Positions 35,471-44,627 of a stretch of DNA of 64,000 bases are shown in pieces; position 1 is the stretch's first letter, and each line of letters begins with the position of its first letter. The position numbers were made by a program, and so were the translations under genes. Source of the stretch: Micromonospora halotolerans (GTDB lineage: Bacteria > Actinomycetota > Actinomycetes > Mycobacteriales > Micromonosporaceae); assembly GCF_032108445.1 (NCBI RefSeq), contig NZ_CP134876.1:6138001-6202000 (forward strand), given 5' to 3'. The notes beneath the pieces are model-generated. The model saw nothing but the letters and a program-made list of their open reading frames with translations, made no database searches and had not been told where the DNA came from.

Positions 35471-37234
35471 TCAGGTCGGTGCGGTCTGGAGGGTGTCCGC
35501 GACCGGGTGGCGTGCGGCGGCCAGCGCGGGGATGGCGGTGAGCGCGGCGATGGCGAGCAGGATTCCGAGTGCGGTGGCGAGCAGCCAGGAACCGGGTGGG
35601 TACGGGACCTCGTCGGTGCTGAGGGCCGCGACAAGCCCGATGCCGGTCAGGATCCCCATGGCGACGCCGGGTATGGCGGGAAGCAGTTGCGCTGCCGCCA
35701 GGCCCACGCCGGCCTGCGCGGGTGTGGCACCGAGCGTCCGCGCGACGGCCAGCGGCTGCCGGGCGTCGAGTACCGCGGTCCAGGTGCTCACGACGGCGTT
35801 GATGAGCGCAAGGATGCACAGCACGACGGTGAGCAGGAGCATGGCCTGCTCGCCGCGTTCCCACCGGGGATTGGCGAGTTGCGTGTAGCCGAGGTCGAAG
35901 TGCACTACTTGGGTGTTTTCCATGAGTATGGCGACGAGCGTGGTCGTGGTGATCAGGGTGTTCACCATGACGAGTCGGGCGCGGCGCGGCCGGCGCGCGT
36001 TGATGCGCACTCCGATCAGCAGGGCGGTGGGCAGCCGGCGCGACAGCCAGATGCGCCACTGCCGGCGCCGCGGCGGCGTTGCGGCGTCGGCCAGTGCGTG
36101 AACGGTGCTGGTGGTGGCGGCGCGCAGCACCGGTATCAGAGTCGCCGCCACAGCGATCGTGAGGGCGAGGGCCGTGACGGCGATCGCTATGCGCAGCGCG
36201 GGGGGCTGGGCGTTGACGGAGCCGATGAGTCCGGCGCTGGGGCGGATCAGCACGGGTGCGGCGAACCAGCCGGCGGCCAGGCCCGTGGCGGCGGCGGCGA
36301 GCCCGATGACGAGGTATTCGGCGAGGTGGACGGCGGCGATCATGGCTGGTCCGGCGCCGACGGCCTTGAGCAGCCCCACCCGGCGGCGCTGGCCGATGAT
36401 CCGGCCCGCGACGATGCCGGCGACTCCGGCCAGCGCAAGGCCGGTGAGCAGCCAGCTGCCGACGAGCAGCACCGTCCGCGCATCGCTGTATAGCCGACCG
36501 TTGAGGTGGCCGATCTCCTGCCAGGTGGTGAGTTGGTCGCCGACGGTGTACGTGGTGCTGGCCGCCGGGTCGGCGAGTTTGAGGTTCAGGGTGTAGGACA
36601 GCGGCTGTTCGCCGGCGAGCGTGGCGATGTCGCTGTGGTCGACCCAGACCAGGCCGCCACGCTCGACCAAGATGCTGCCCGGGTAGTGCCACCCGGCGTA
36701 CGGATACGTCGCTCTCGCGGCGGTGACCGCGGTCCCGGTCACATGCAGCGGATGGCCGTCGATGTTGACCGTGTCGCCGGTGCGGATGCCGAGGGCGTCG
36801 GCGAAGAAGCGCTCGACGACCACGCCGCCGGGGCGTACCCAGGTGCCGTCGGTCACGGCGGGCCGGTCGACCGATACGGGTGCCGTGTCCCGGCCCTCGA
36901 CGACGGCGTGCGCGGACTTGCCGCGGGCCGTCATCGTCAGGTAGGCGATCGGGAACGGACCGCTGTGATCGCTGACGCCGGCCGCGGCGGTCAGCGATGC
37001 GAGCTCGTCCAACGCGGCCTGGCCGGTGGCCCGGGGTGTCACGATCACGTCCGGGCCGGCGGTGGCGGTCCGGGTCTGCTGGTACGGCCGGTCGGCGATT
37101 TCGTTGAGGGTGAGGCCGAGGGTCAGCGTCGCGGTGGCGGCGGTGATGGCGAGCAGGAGCAGTACGGTCTCGATGCGCCGCCGGCGCAGGTCCCGCACCA
37201 TCAGCCGGCAGACGAGCAAAAGACGTCCGGCCAT
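35471..37234 (-). CDS. ABC transporter permease, FtsX/MacB type
   Basis: A 587-aa protein. The N-terminal helix follows MVRDLRRRRIETVLLLLAIT, then a large extracellular domain of about 190 residues. Two FtsX-type helix bundles follow, each with the conserved pattern of alanine/leucine-rich helices and QRRRVGLLKAVGAGPAMI or ARTLGATPAQAGVGLAAAQL, the loops that meet the ATPase. The gene starts one base after the ATPase stop. MacB-like exporters in Gram-positives move peptides, lipids or antibiotics or transmit mechanical signals. Regulated with the ATPase by the PadR repressor of this operon. Confidence 0.9.
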   Translation of the reverse strand: MAGRLLLVCRLMVRDLRRRRIETVLLLLAITAATATLTLGLTLNEIADRPYQQTRTATAGPDVIVTPRATGQAALDELASLTAAAGVSDHSGPFPIAYLTMTARGKSAHAVVEGRDTAPVSVDRPAVTDGTWVRPGGVVVERFFADALGIRTGDTVNIDGHPLHVTGTAVTAARATYPYAGWHYPGSILVERGGLVWVDHSDIATLAGEQPLSYTLNLKLADPAASTTYTVGDQLTTWQEIGHLNGRLYSDARTVLLVGSWLLTGLALAGVAGIVAGRIIGQRRRVGLLKAVGAGPAMIAAVHLAEYLVIGLAAAATGLAAGWFAAPVLIRPSAGLIGSVNAQPPALRIAIAVTALALTIAVAATLIPVLRAATTSTVHALADAATPPRRRQWRIWLSRRLPTALLIGVRINARRPRRARLVMVNTLITTTTLVAILMENTQVVHFDLGYTQLANPRWERGEQAMLLLTVVLCILALINAVVSTWTAVLDARQPLAVARTLGATPAQAGVGLAAAQLLPAIPGVAMGILTGIGLVAALSTDEVPYPPGSWLLATALGILLAIAALTAIPALAAARHPVADTLQTAPT

Positions 37235-37235
37235 G

Positions 37236-37979
37236 TCAGCGCCACCCGCCGTAGACCCTGCCCGTGCCGACGGTGGTACCGGTGGTGCCGGCGAGCAGGC
37301 TGTCGTCGGCGAACGACCCGTCCCGCATGGAGATCACCCGGTCGGCGACCGCGGCGATGCGCGCGTCGTGGGTGACCACCACCAGCGTCTGCCCCGCCGT
37401 ACGCAGCTCCTCGAACAACCGCAGCACCTCCAGGGTGGCGGCGCTGTCCAGGTTCCCGGTGGGCTCGTCGGCAAGCACGGCCAGCGGCTCGTTGCTCAAC
37501 GCGCGGGCGATCGCGACCCGCTGGCGCTGGCCGCCGGACAATGCCGACGGCAGGTGCTTGGCGCGGTCGGCGAGCCCCACCCGGTCCAGCAGAGTCATGG
37601 CGCGCTGCCGGGCCCGGCGCGGCGACTGTCCGGCCAGCAACGCGGCCAGCTCGACGTTCTCCACTGCGGTCAACTCGTCCATGAGGTGGAACGACTGGAA
37701 GACGAAGCCGATGTGATGCCGCCGCAGCCGGGCCAGACCGCGCTCGCTCGTCCCGTCGATCCGGTGCTCGGCCAGCCAGATCTCGCCGTCGGTGGGGCGT
37801 TGCAGGCCGCCCAGCAGGTGCAACAGGGTCGACTTGCCGCAGCCGCTGGGACCCATGATCGCGACCGTCTGCAGGGCGGGCACCTCCAGGTCGACCTCGT
37901 CGACCGCGCGGACCAGGGCGCTTCCCCGGCCGTACCACCTGGTCACCCCGCGCGCTCGTAGCAGCGCCGACCCGGTCAT
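37236..37979 (-). CDS. ABC transporter ATP-binding protein (MacB/LolD type)
   Basis: A 247-aa ATPase from ATG 37979. Walker A GPSGCGKST (43-51), Q-loop Gln95, signature LSGGQ (147-151), Walker B LAVLADEP (166-173) and the switch His in VVTHDARIA are all present. Family marker NLDSA follows the Walker B. The final 25 residues are a glycine/threonine-rich tail. It pairs with the FtsX-type permease encoded directly downstream. Confidence 0.95.
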   Translation of the reverse strand: MTGSALLRARGVTRWYGRGSALVRAVDEVDLEVPALQTVAIMGPSGCGKSTLLHLLGGLQRPTDGEIWLAEHRIDGTSERGLARLRRHHIGFVFQSFHLMDELTAVENVELAALLAGQSPRRARQRAMTLLDRVGLADRAKHLPSALSGGQRQRVAIARALSNEPLAVLADEPTGNLDSAATLEVLRLFEELRTAGQTLVVVTHDARIAAVADRVISMRDGSFADDSLLAGTTGTTVGTGRVYGGWR

Positions 37980-38022
37980 GCGGCACCACCAGGCATGCCC
38001 TCGTTTCCCTCGCCCCGCTCGG

Positions 38023-38562
38023 TCATCCATTTCCCTTCTGTTCAGTCCGGTCGCGTTCGGTCCACATGCGCTCGCACGCTTCCAACCACTCCAGGTCGGC
38101 CCGCAGTCGCAGCACGACACCCTCCAGCAGCAACCCGGCAACCGGGTCCACCGACCGGTCCAGTGCGGCCCGCTGGGCGTCACGCAGCCGGCGCAACACC
38201 TCCCGCCGCTGGGCGTCGACCAGCGCCACGGGATCGGCCAACCGCGCCGTCGCGGCGGCCACCAGCTTGAGATGGAACTCGCTGAGGTCCGGCTTCGGCC
38301 AACTCACCTCGGCCAGCCACGCGGCGACTCGCTGCTGCCCCGCCGAAGTCAACGCGTACACCCGCCGGTCCGGCCGGTCCGGCAGCCCCTCGGCCCGCTC
38401 CGAGGTCACCAGCCCGGCCTTCGCAAGCCGGGCCAACGTCACGTAGATCTGCCCGGCGTTCATCGTCTCGCCGAGCGGGCCGAGCGCGCCACGCATCCGG
38501 CTACGCAGCTCGTACCCGTGCGCCGGCTCCTTCGCCAGCATGGCCAGCACCACGTCCTGCAC
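38023..38562 (-). CDS. PadR-family transcriptional repressor
   Basis: A 179-aa protein. GTG 38562 (VQDVVLAMLAKEPAHGYEL) is chosen because GGAGG lies eight bases upstream; a GTG at 38571 would overlap that signal. The winged helix is GYELRSRMRGALGPLGETMN then GQIYVTLARLAKAGLVTSE, followed by the wing (RPDRRVYALTSAGQ). The C-terminal helices (LRADLEWLEACERMWTE) dimerise. First gene of an operon with the ABC ATPase and permease; PadR proteins typically repress such exporters until a drug or peptide binds. Confidence 0.92.
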   Translation of the reverse strand: MQDVVLAMLAKEPAHGYELRSRMRGALGPLGETMNAGQIYVTLARLAKAGLVTSERAEGLPDRPDRRVYALTSAGQQRVAAWLAEVSWPKPDLSEFHLKLVAAATARLADPVALVDAQRREVLRRLRDAQRAALDRSVDPVAGLLLEGVVLRLRADLEWLEACERMWTERDRTEQKGNG

Positions 38563-38586
38563 CCAGCACACCTCCGTCGACCGACA

Positions 38587-38616
38587 ATAGATAACCGCTA
38601 GCTATAGCGCTGTCAA
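38587..38616 (-). promoter_or_regulatory. Near-consensus promoter with overlapping PadR-type dyad
   Basis: Minus strand: -35 TTGACA (38616-38611), a 17-base spacer, -10 TATCTA (38593-38588). Transcription should begin near 38581. The 19-bp dyad ATAGATAACCGCTAGCTAT (38587-38605; ATAGnTA-N5-TAnCTAT) covers the -10 and half the spacer, so a bound dimer would block RNA polymerase. The promoter serves the PadR-ABC operon. Confidence 0.8.
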
Positions 38617-39555
38617 ATCTGAAGGGGCCGGGCGCAGCCGGACAGAGCCGGCCGCCTACCTCGACGGTGTTCTGCGCGGATGCGCTGGAGGCGGCACGGA
38701 TCACAGCCCTCACTGTTCAACGACGCCACGTGCACGCTCATCCGCACGAGCGCGCACCCCGCCCACCGATCAGTCTGCCGAAGCGACGTAGGGAGCGTGG
38801 TGATCGCCGACGCACTGCAGTGCACGACCGACAGGCAGAAGAGGATGTCTGCATCGATTAGTAAGCCACCGGTCGAGCACGGCTGGTGCCGCTTCCCAAG
38901 CGGTGCCCATCTTCTTGGCAGCGCCGGCGTGAGCGGGCCTCGGCAAACATGGTCGGCGATCCACGACATCTGACCGTCAGGTGCTTCGGGAAGGGATGGG
39001 TCCGCAACCATCAGCTGCTACGCCCACGGCCGGACGCTGTGGTCCGGGGCGATCCGACCGGTGCGGGTGCCCCGACCAGCCCGTCATGAACCCCGACGGC
39101 CCGATGTGTGACTTTCCTCGTCGGCTTCGATATCGCGCCTCGCGACCAGCCGCGCCGTCGCCCGCTGAACCCGACCGCCACTATCGCCATATCGTTATCG
39201 GCATGGATGCGAGGTTGCGCGTGGAGATAGTTGACCGTCAGGGCGCAGAACCGCAGATAGCGCGTACAGTCAACTTTGGATCGGTTCGTCAGTGTCTTTG
39301 ACTGCCGGCGCCCACCGGGCGCGCTGCCCCAGACCTCGGCAGCGAGAACGCGGCACCGCCGCGTTGAGGGCCGAGCGATGCAGAGGATCCCGACCGGCAC
39401 GTCGCCATCGGCGATGACCGTTGCAGCGTGTCGCGGGACATGATGCCTGCCACTCGGACCTCCGGACGGGCCCGCGCAACCACCGCTTGATCCCGTCCGG
39501 CGCCTCCGCGCCTGCGGACCGGCGGAACAGCCGATCCGTCGGAGGTATGACACTC
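38617..39555. other. 0.9-kb gap, no gene recognised
   Basis: Frames here are short or match nothing. GGAGG at 39541 belongs to the next gene. Confidence 0.4.
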
Positions 39556-40263
39556 ATGACCGTAACATCCGTCTATCCGGTGCGTGTGGATGCGCACCTG
39601 GACCCGCACCTGTCACGCTGGCTATGGCTGGTGAAATGGATCCTGGCCATTCCGCACTGCATCGTGCTGATCCCCCTGTGGATCGCGTTCTGCGTGGTGT
39701 CCGTGATCGCGTTCTTCGCGATCCTGTTTACCGGCCGGTACCCCCGCCCGCTCTTCGAATTCAACGTCGGTGTGATGCGCTGGACCTGGCGGGTCAACTA
39801 CTACGCCTACAGCGCGCTCGGCACCGACCAGTACCCGCCATTCAGGCTGGCCGAAGTCCCCGACTACCCGGCGCACCTGCACGTGCCCTACCCGGAGCAC
39901 CTATCCCGTGGACTGGTCCTGGTGAAGTGGTGGCTGCTCGCCCTGCCGCACCTGCTAATCGTCGGCATCCTCGCCGGCGGCGGAACCTGGCTCACCCTGA
40001 ACTCCGACACCCAGAACTACAGCTGGACCGGCGGCGGCCTGATCGGTCTCCTGGTGCTCATCGCCGCGATCATCCTCGCCGTCACCGGCCGCTACCCCAA
40101 CGGCCTCTACGACCTCATCCTCGGCCTGAACCGGTGGGTGCTCAGAGTCGCCGCCTACACCTCGCTGATGACCGACACCTATCCGCCGTTCCGGCTGGAC
40201 TCCGGCGGCAGAGACCCCGCCACCACCGTCATCGCAACCACCGCTGAGGCCAACGGAGCGTGA
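39556..40263 (+). CDS. DUF4389 membrane protein
   Basis: A 235-aa protein with start at ATG 39556 (GGAGG ten bases upstream; ATG 39547 is too close). Two copies of the DUF4389 unit are seen: RWLWLVKWILAIPHCIVLI then TGRYPRPLFEFNVGVMRWTW, and VLVKWWLLALPHLLIVGILA then TGRYPNGLYDLILGLNRWVL. Four membrane helices. Both units end in YPPFRL. Function is unknown. It opens a set of three co-oriented genes (NmrA-like and DUF4386 follow). Confidence 0.88.
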   Translation: MTVTSVYPVRVDAHLDPHLSRWLWLVKWILAIPHCIVLIPLWIAFCVVSVIAFFAILFTGRYPRPLFEFNVGVMRWTWRVNYYAYSALGTDQYPPFRLAEVPDYPAHLHVPYPEHLSRGLVLVKWWLLALPHLLIVGILAGGGTWLTLNSDTQNYSWTGGGLIGLLVLIAAIILAVTGRYPNGLYDLILGLNRWVLRVAAYTSLMTDTYPPFRLDSGGRDPATTVIATTAEANGA

Positions 40264-40372
40264 CGAGCCGGCCTCGACCGGTGCAAGGAACTGAGCACGA
40301 CATCCATTCGACCCCGGCCCGGTTGGCGCTCCTGAGTCATCTGTCCGAAACCCAGACGCGAGAAGAGAAGTC

Positions 40373-41119
40373 ATGGAAACAGCACAAGACCGAAATGACG
40401 CAAGTCGCCCTGCCAAGCTGAAGGTCTGCATCGTCGGGGCCTCCGGAAAACTCGGGCGATACATGGTGCGCCACGCGCTGGACCGCGGCTACGAGGTCGT
40501 CGGCGTGTGCCGGGAAGGCAGCGTGGGCAAGCTCGACGCGTTCAAGGGACGTATCACCGTCATTCCGGGAGCGACAGACGACCGTGACGCCATCAGACGC
40601 GCGGTCGACGGGTGCGACGGCGTGTTGACCGTGTTGGTTCCGCGAGGGGTCAACCACTACTCGGCGGGGACGGCCCAGGCGGTGCTCGACCACGCCCAGC
40701 CGGGGGCACGTCTGGTGTTCTCGTGCGGGTGGCACATCACGCGCGACGGCCAGGACGTGTACTCCTGGAAGCTCAAAGCGCTCGTGAAGATTGCGGGTCC
40801 ACTGGCGAAACTCGCTCGTTTCGCTGACCTCGACGACCAGGTGGAAGCGTGCCGGCGGATTTTCGCCAGCGACACCCGGTGGACCGTTGTGCGGGGCAGC
40901 GACCTGGAGGAGGGCGACAGTCAGGGCCTACCAGTGTGGAGCAGACACGCGGGTGACCCCATTCTCAAGAGCAACATCACCCGCCGAGTGGACTTTGCCC
41001 TGTTCATGGTCGAAGCCCTCACCGACGACGAGCTCGTCCATCAGGCACCGGCAATCGTCGGCCGCCAAACACCCTCGGCACTCGCCCACGCCGTCGCAGC
41101 TCGGGGCGGGTCGACCTGA
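40373..41119 (+). CDS. NAD(P)-binding (NmrA/atypical SDR) protein
   Basis: A 248-aa protein with GAGAAGAGAAG before ATG 40373. The dinucleotide-binding glycine motif is VGASGKLGRYMVRHALDRGY (residues about 21-40). No YxxxK is present, as is usual in NmrA-like sensors and epimerase-like members. FADLDDQVEACRRIFASDTR and WTVVRGSDLEEG follow the family pattern. It may sense redox state or reduce a small molecule. 26 bp before the DUF4386 gene, so probably co-transcribed. Confidence 0.85.
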   Translation: METAQDRNDASRPAKLKVCIVGASGKLGRYMVRHALDRGYEVVGVCREGSVGKLDAFKGRITVIPGATDDRDAIRRAVDGCDGVLTVLVPRGVNHYSAGTAQAVLDHAQPGARLVFSCGWHITRDGQDVYSWKLKALVKIAGPLAKLARFADLDDQVEACRRIFASDTRWTVVRGSDLEEGDSQGLPVWSRHAGDPILKSNITRRVDFALFMVEALTDDELVHQAPAIVGRQTPSALAHAVAARGGST

Positions 41120-41145
41120 GCCCAGCAACACCGAAAGGAGTTCCG

Positions 41146-41865
41146 ATGACCTCCTTGCGGAAGACTGCGCTTATCGCGGGCGTGCTCTACCTGGTCACCT
41201 TCGTCTCGATCCCGACGCTGTTCCTGTACGGCCCGGTGAAAGAAGCGAACTTTGTCGTCGGCCCTGGCCCGGACACTCCGGTGATGATCGGCGGCATCCT
41301 GGAGATGATCGTGGCTCTCGCCGGCATCGGCACCGCCGTCGCGCTGTACCCGGTGGTCAAGAGGCAGAACGAAGCACTGGCGTTGGGCTTCGTCGGCGTG
41401 CGGGTCCTGGAAGCCGCCACCATCTTCGGCTGCGTCGTGAGCCTCCTGTCGGTCGTGACCTTGCGGCAGGCCGGAGCCGGAGCAGATGCGTTGGTCACCG
41501 GCCAGGCGCTGGTCGCCTTCCATGACTGGGTCTTCCTCCTCGGACAGAGCTTCCTTCCGGCCGTGAACGCCCTGCTGTTGGGCACCCTGCTGTACCGGTC
41601 CCGCCTCGTGCCGCGGGGTCTTCCGCTGCTGGGCTTCGTCGGAGCGGCTCTGCTGGTGATTGCCTTCACCGCCACGTTGTTCTCCGGGGGACAGGTGTCC
41701 GCGCTGGCGGGGTTGTTCGCCATCCCGATCGCTGTGTGGGAGTTTTCGCTGGGCGTCTATCTGGTCGTCAAGGGCTTCAAGCCCTCCCCCATCTCCGCTG
41801 AAATGGAGGCTGCCGACACCCGGGCCGCCAGCCGCGTCCCCACCCTCTCTGGGCAGAGCATTTAA
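41146..41865 (+). CDS. DUF4386 membrane protein
   Basis: A 239-aa protein behind AAAGGAG, ATG 41146. Six hydrophobic helices, starting RKTALIAGVLYLVTFVSIPT, with the family's EAATIFGCVVSLLSVV and FHDWVFLLGQSFLPAVNAL segments. DUF4386 has no assigned function. The gene ends at a strong terminator. Confidence 0.9.
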   Translation: MTSLRKTALIAGVLYLVTFVSIPTLFLYGPVKEANFVVGPGPDTPVMIGGILEMIVALAGIGTAVALYPVVKRQNEALALGFVGVRVLEAATIFGCVVSLLSVVTLRQAGAGADALVTGQALVAFHDWVFLLGQSFLPAVNALLLGTLLYRSRLVPRGLPLLGFVGAALLVIAFTATLFSGGQVSALAGLFAIPIAVWEFSLGVYLVVKGFKPSPISAEMEAADTRAASRVPTLSGQSI

Positions 41866-41877
41866 CCGTCGACGACA

Positions 41878-41904
41878 CGGCCGGGCCCATCAAGGGCCCG
41901 GCCG
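41878..41904 (+). terminator. Perfect 11-bp hairpin terminator
   Basis: CGGCCGGGCCC, loop ATCAA, GGGCCCGGCCG, followed by CTTCT. It starts 13 bases past the DUF4386 stop codon. Confidence 0.85.
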
Positions 41905-42236
41905 CTTCTAGCCGGAGCTGTCGCTCATCTGTGAGGCTCGCGGTGGTGGTCCTAGGTGGACTGCTGCCAGGATCGGGGCCGGTGACCGAGACTGACTCTT
42001 CACGCGACTGGCTACCGCAGCCGTCCGGCCGCCCAGGCAATGGCCGACGCGACGAATACCCTTCTCGGCCGCGCTGGATTGCAGCGGTTCCAGCCCGGCT
42101 GAACCTGCCGCGATCTTGACGTCAGGCAACGCACTCGACTCGGCACGACAGATTGCCTACCCCACATGGGCCGGCTACAGGCAGTTACGGTCACGCCGCC
42201 CGGCGGCGCGCACGATCGGCGGCATGACCGGATGCA
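41905..42236. other. Intergenic beyond terminator
   Basis: No gene. It includes the DNA that replaced the 3' part of the barstar gene. Confidence 0.4.
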
Positions 42237-42431
42237 TTCCTCGTGGTAGCGCCACTCGAAGACGTAGTCATCGTCCTCGGGGGCACCCATCCCTCCGTGC
42301 AGACAGTCGTGGAGCGCGTCGAGGTTCCGGCCGAAGTACCCGCCCGGACCGTTCACAGCTTCGCCGACCACTCGCCAGAAGTCCTCCAGCGTCTGCACCC
42401 GCCTCCCGTCGATTGCATACACCGTCGTCAC
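42237..42431 (-). pseudogene. Barstar-family inhibitor, C-terminally truncated
   Basis: From 42431: VYAIDGRRVQTLEDFWRVVG, GGYFGRNLDALHDCLHGGMG and DYVFEWRYHEE. These are helices 1-2 and strand 2 of barstar, including the NLDAL core that contacts the ribonuclease. After residue 65 the frame reads unrelated sequence up to 42012. The last third of the fold (helix 4 and strand 3) is missing. No barnase-like gene is nearby. Confidence 0.75.
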
Positions 42432-42647
42432 GCGGCAAGTGTGGGCGTCCCCCGACCGCGAGACAAGCTAACAGTCCCTCCTCACGCTCGGCGCATGGTC
42501 AAGCGATGCAGCGCGGTCAGCGGCAGATCCGGACGTAGTCGGCCCGAAGTCCGGGCGGCCGCCCGTCCGGGCACCTCAGAGGTCGCTGGTGGTCAGCTGG
42601 CCCAGACCCGGGTGCCACTCGCCGTCTGAGCGTGCCTCAGCGTGTGA

Positions 42648-42909
42648 CCCAGCTGCGCACAGACACGGTGTCTGACCTGCGGCGACCACGCCCTGATCGC
42701 GGACGGTGCCGACTACTGGCAAGACGCCGACCCGGAGGAATGCGCCTGCCCATGCGGCGGCGAAGCCTTCCAGGTCGCCGTGGGGTTCGCCCTGCGCACC
42801 GACGGCGAGGTCCGGTGGGTCAGCGTCGGACTTCGCTGCACCCGGGATGCACCCTTGGCGTCTATACCGACTGGAAGATGGACTACTCCCCGACAGGCCA
42901 CCTCCTGAT
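42648..42909 (+). pseudogene. Small Cys-rich (zinc-ribbon-like) protein with frameshift
   Basis: Reads TRCLTCGDHALIADGADYWQ, DADPEECACPCGGEAFQVAV, GFALRTDGEVRWVSVGLRCT; then a one-base deletion near 42845 moves the end (LGVYTDWKMDYSPTGHLL) to another frame. The CxxC…CxCPCGG pattern should bind zinc. The family is one of small actinobacterial proteins without known role. Confidence 0.55.
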
Positions 42910-43120
42910 CGGCGCGACATGATCTACGCCGCCCACCCGATCCCTTGACAGAAATAGGAGCGTCCACTTCGCCGGCAGCCGGCTGTCCTGCGCCGGTTGA
43001 TGGTTGACACGGCGGCCTCGGTTGACGTGCGACACCCGGTCACACCGCCTGCGGCATTGTTCTGGCCCGGTTAATGTCGACTCCCGGCCTTTTTGGGCGG
43101 TGAACAATGAAAATGTAGCT

Positions 43121-44335
43121 ATGAAAACGATCTTCCGGTCCCGGCCGATCATGACCGAGGAGACGCATCGGGCTACCTCGTTCGAGATCTTCTTCGACCT
43201 CGTGTTCGTCTTCGCCCTCACCCGGATCATCTCGTTCATGGGGCGGCCGCCCACGTTCCTCACCATGGCACAGGGGCTCGTCCTCCTGCTGCTGCTCTGG
43301 ATAGCCTGGACGAACTACACCTGGTTGGGCAACCTGGTCCGCGCCGACGTCGGCTTGGTCCCCGCCGGCACGATCGTGGCGATGGCGGCCATCTTCGTCA
43401 CTGCCCTAGTGATACCGAACGCCTGGCGGCACGGCAACGGAATCGTGGACGCACCTGTGATCCTGGCCTTGGCCTACATCGTGCAACGGGTACTGCACCT
43501 CGCCCTCGCCTTCCACGTAGCGGCTGGCGACCGGCAACTGCGCACCACGCTGCGCCTCTACATGACAACGGCGATCCTCGCCGGGATACCGCTCCTTCTC
43601 GGCGCCGCGTTCCACGGCACCGCGCAGACCCTGCTCTGGGCAGGTGCATTCGCCATCGAATTCAGCGGCGGCGTCATCGCCTCGGCCCTCAGCGGGTGGC
43701 GACTGCGCAGCCCCAGCCACTTCACCGAACGGCACGGCCTAGTATTGATCATCGCGCTCGGTGAGTCACTGATGTCGGTGGGAACCGGGGCCGAGTTGGC
43801 AGTGACGCGCGGGCCGGTCCTGCTCGCAGCGTTGTTCGCATTCACCAACGCGGTGTGCCTATGGCGGCTCTACTTCAAGAACACTGCGATCGTCGCCGGC
43901 CACGCACTGGAAACGGTGCCTAGCGGACAGCGCGGCCGATTAGCCACCAACGCGTACAGCCTGGCGCACTTTCCCCTGATCGCCGGTGTCATCTACACCG
44001 CGCTGGGCATCGAGCAAGTCCTCGACCACCTAGCCCACGGCCAACCCTGGCACACCACGCCGTCGTTGGACTGGGCCTCCACCGTCGCGCTGTACGGCGG
44101 GGTGATCCTCTACTGCGCCGGCCGAGTTCTGTTCCTCCGACCCACCGGCCAGGCCACCCCACGAAAGCAGATCGTCGCCACCTGCGTGGTGCTGCTGCTG
44201 CTACCCGCCGCCCGGAGCCTGCCCGCCCTGGCCGCGCTCGGACTCCTCACCGCATTTCTCGTCGCCCTGGTCTGCTACGAGCAGCTCAGTGGGAGCCCAC
44301 GAAACCAGAGGGCCGGCGAGGTGACTCCCGCCTGA
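43121..44335 (+). CDS. Low-temperature-requirement A (LtrA) family membrane protein
   Basis: A 404-aa protein with about eleven membrane helices. ATG 43121 (MKTIFRSRPIMTEETHRATS) is used since the family signature starts right after it: ATSFEIFFDLVFVFALTRII. LVLIIALGESLMSVGTG is the second hallmark (ALGES motif). Function is unknown; the name comes from a Listeria cold-growth locus. The start region is unusually AT-rich for this window and has only a weak ribosome binding site. Confidence 0.9.
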   Translation: MKTIFRSRPIMTEETHRATSFEIFFDLVFVFALTRIISFMGRPPTFLTMAQGLVLLLLLWIAWTNYTWLGNLVRADVGLVPAGTIVAMAAIFVTALVIPNAWRHGNGIVDAPVILALAYIVQRVLHLALAFHVAAGDRQLRTTLRLYMTTAILAGIPLLLGAAFHGTAQTLLWAGAFAIEFSGGVIASALSGWRLRSPSHFTERHGLVLIIALGESLMSVGTGAELAVTRGPVLLAALFAFTNAVCLWRLYFKNTAIVAGHALETVPSGQRGRLATNAYSLAHFPLIAGVIYTALGIEQVLDHLAHGQPWHTTPSLDWASTVALYGGVILYCAGRVLFLRPTGQATPRKQIVATCVVLLLLPAARSLPALAALGLLTAFLVALVCYEQLSGSPRNQRAGEVTPA

Positions 44336-44627
44336 CCCACGACCGGATGGTGAAGACCTCGGCCGGAGCCTGGCGTGACCTCACCAAAGCTGTACGCCGG
44401 GAGTCCGACCAGAGGTACGCCAAGTAGCCGCAGCATCACGGCCCGGCGGCACTGCCAAAGAGTGATGCCGGCTGAGACGACCCAGCCGGTCAAAACCCCA
44501 GCCTTGACCGACCCCGCTCCTCCATGGATGACACAGAGGGGAGCCAGATGAGTGCGTCTGATCTTGACAGTCGGCGGATGCTGGACAGCGGTGGCTCACT
44601 CGATGCGAATGACATTGCCGCTGCACC

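Noticed and set aside
35507..36493. Gly-rich plus-strand frame of 328 codons
   Set aside because: Mirror of the FtsX-type permease; composition is dominated by Gly, Arg and Asp.
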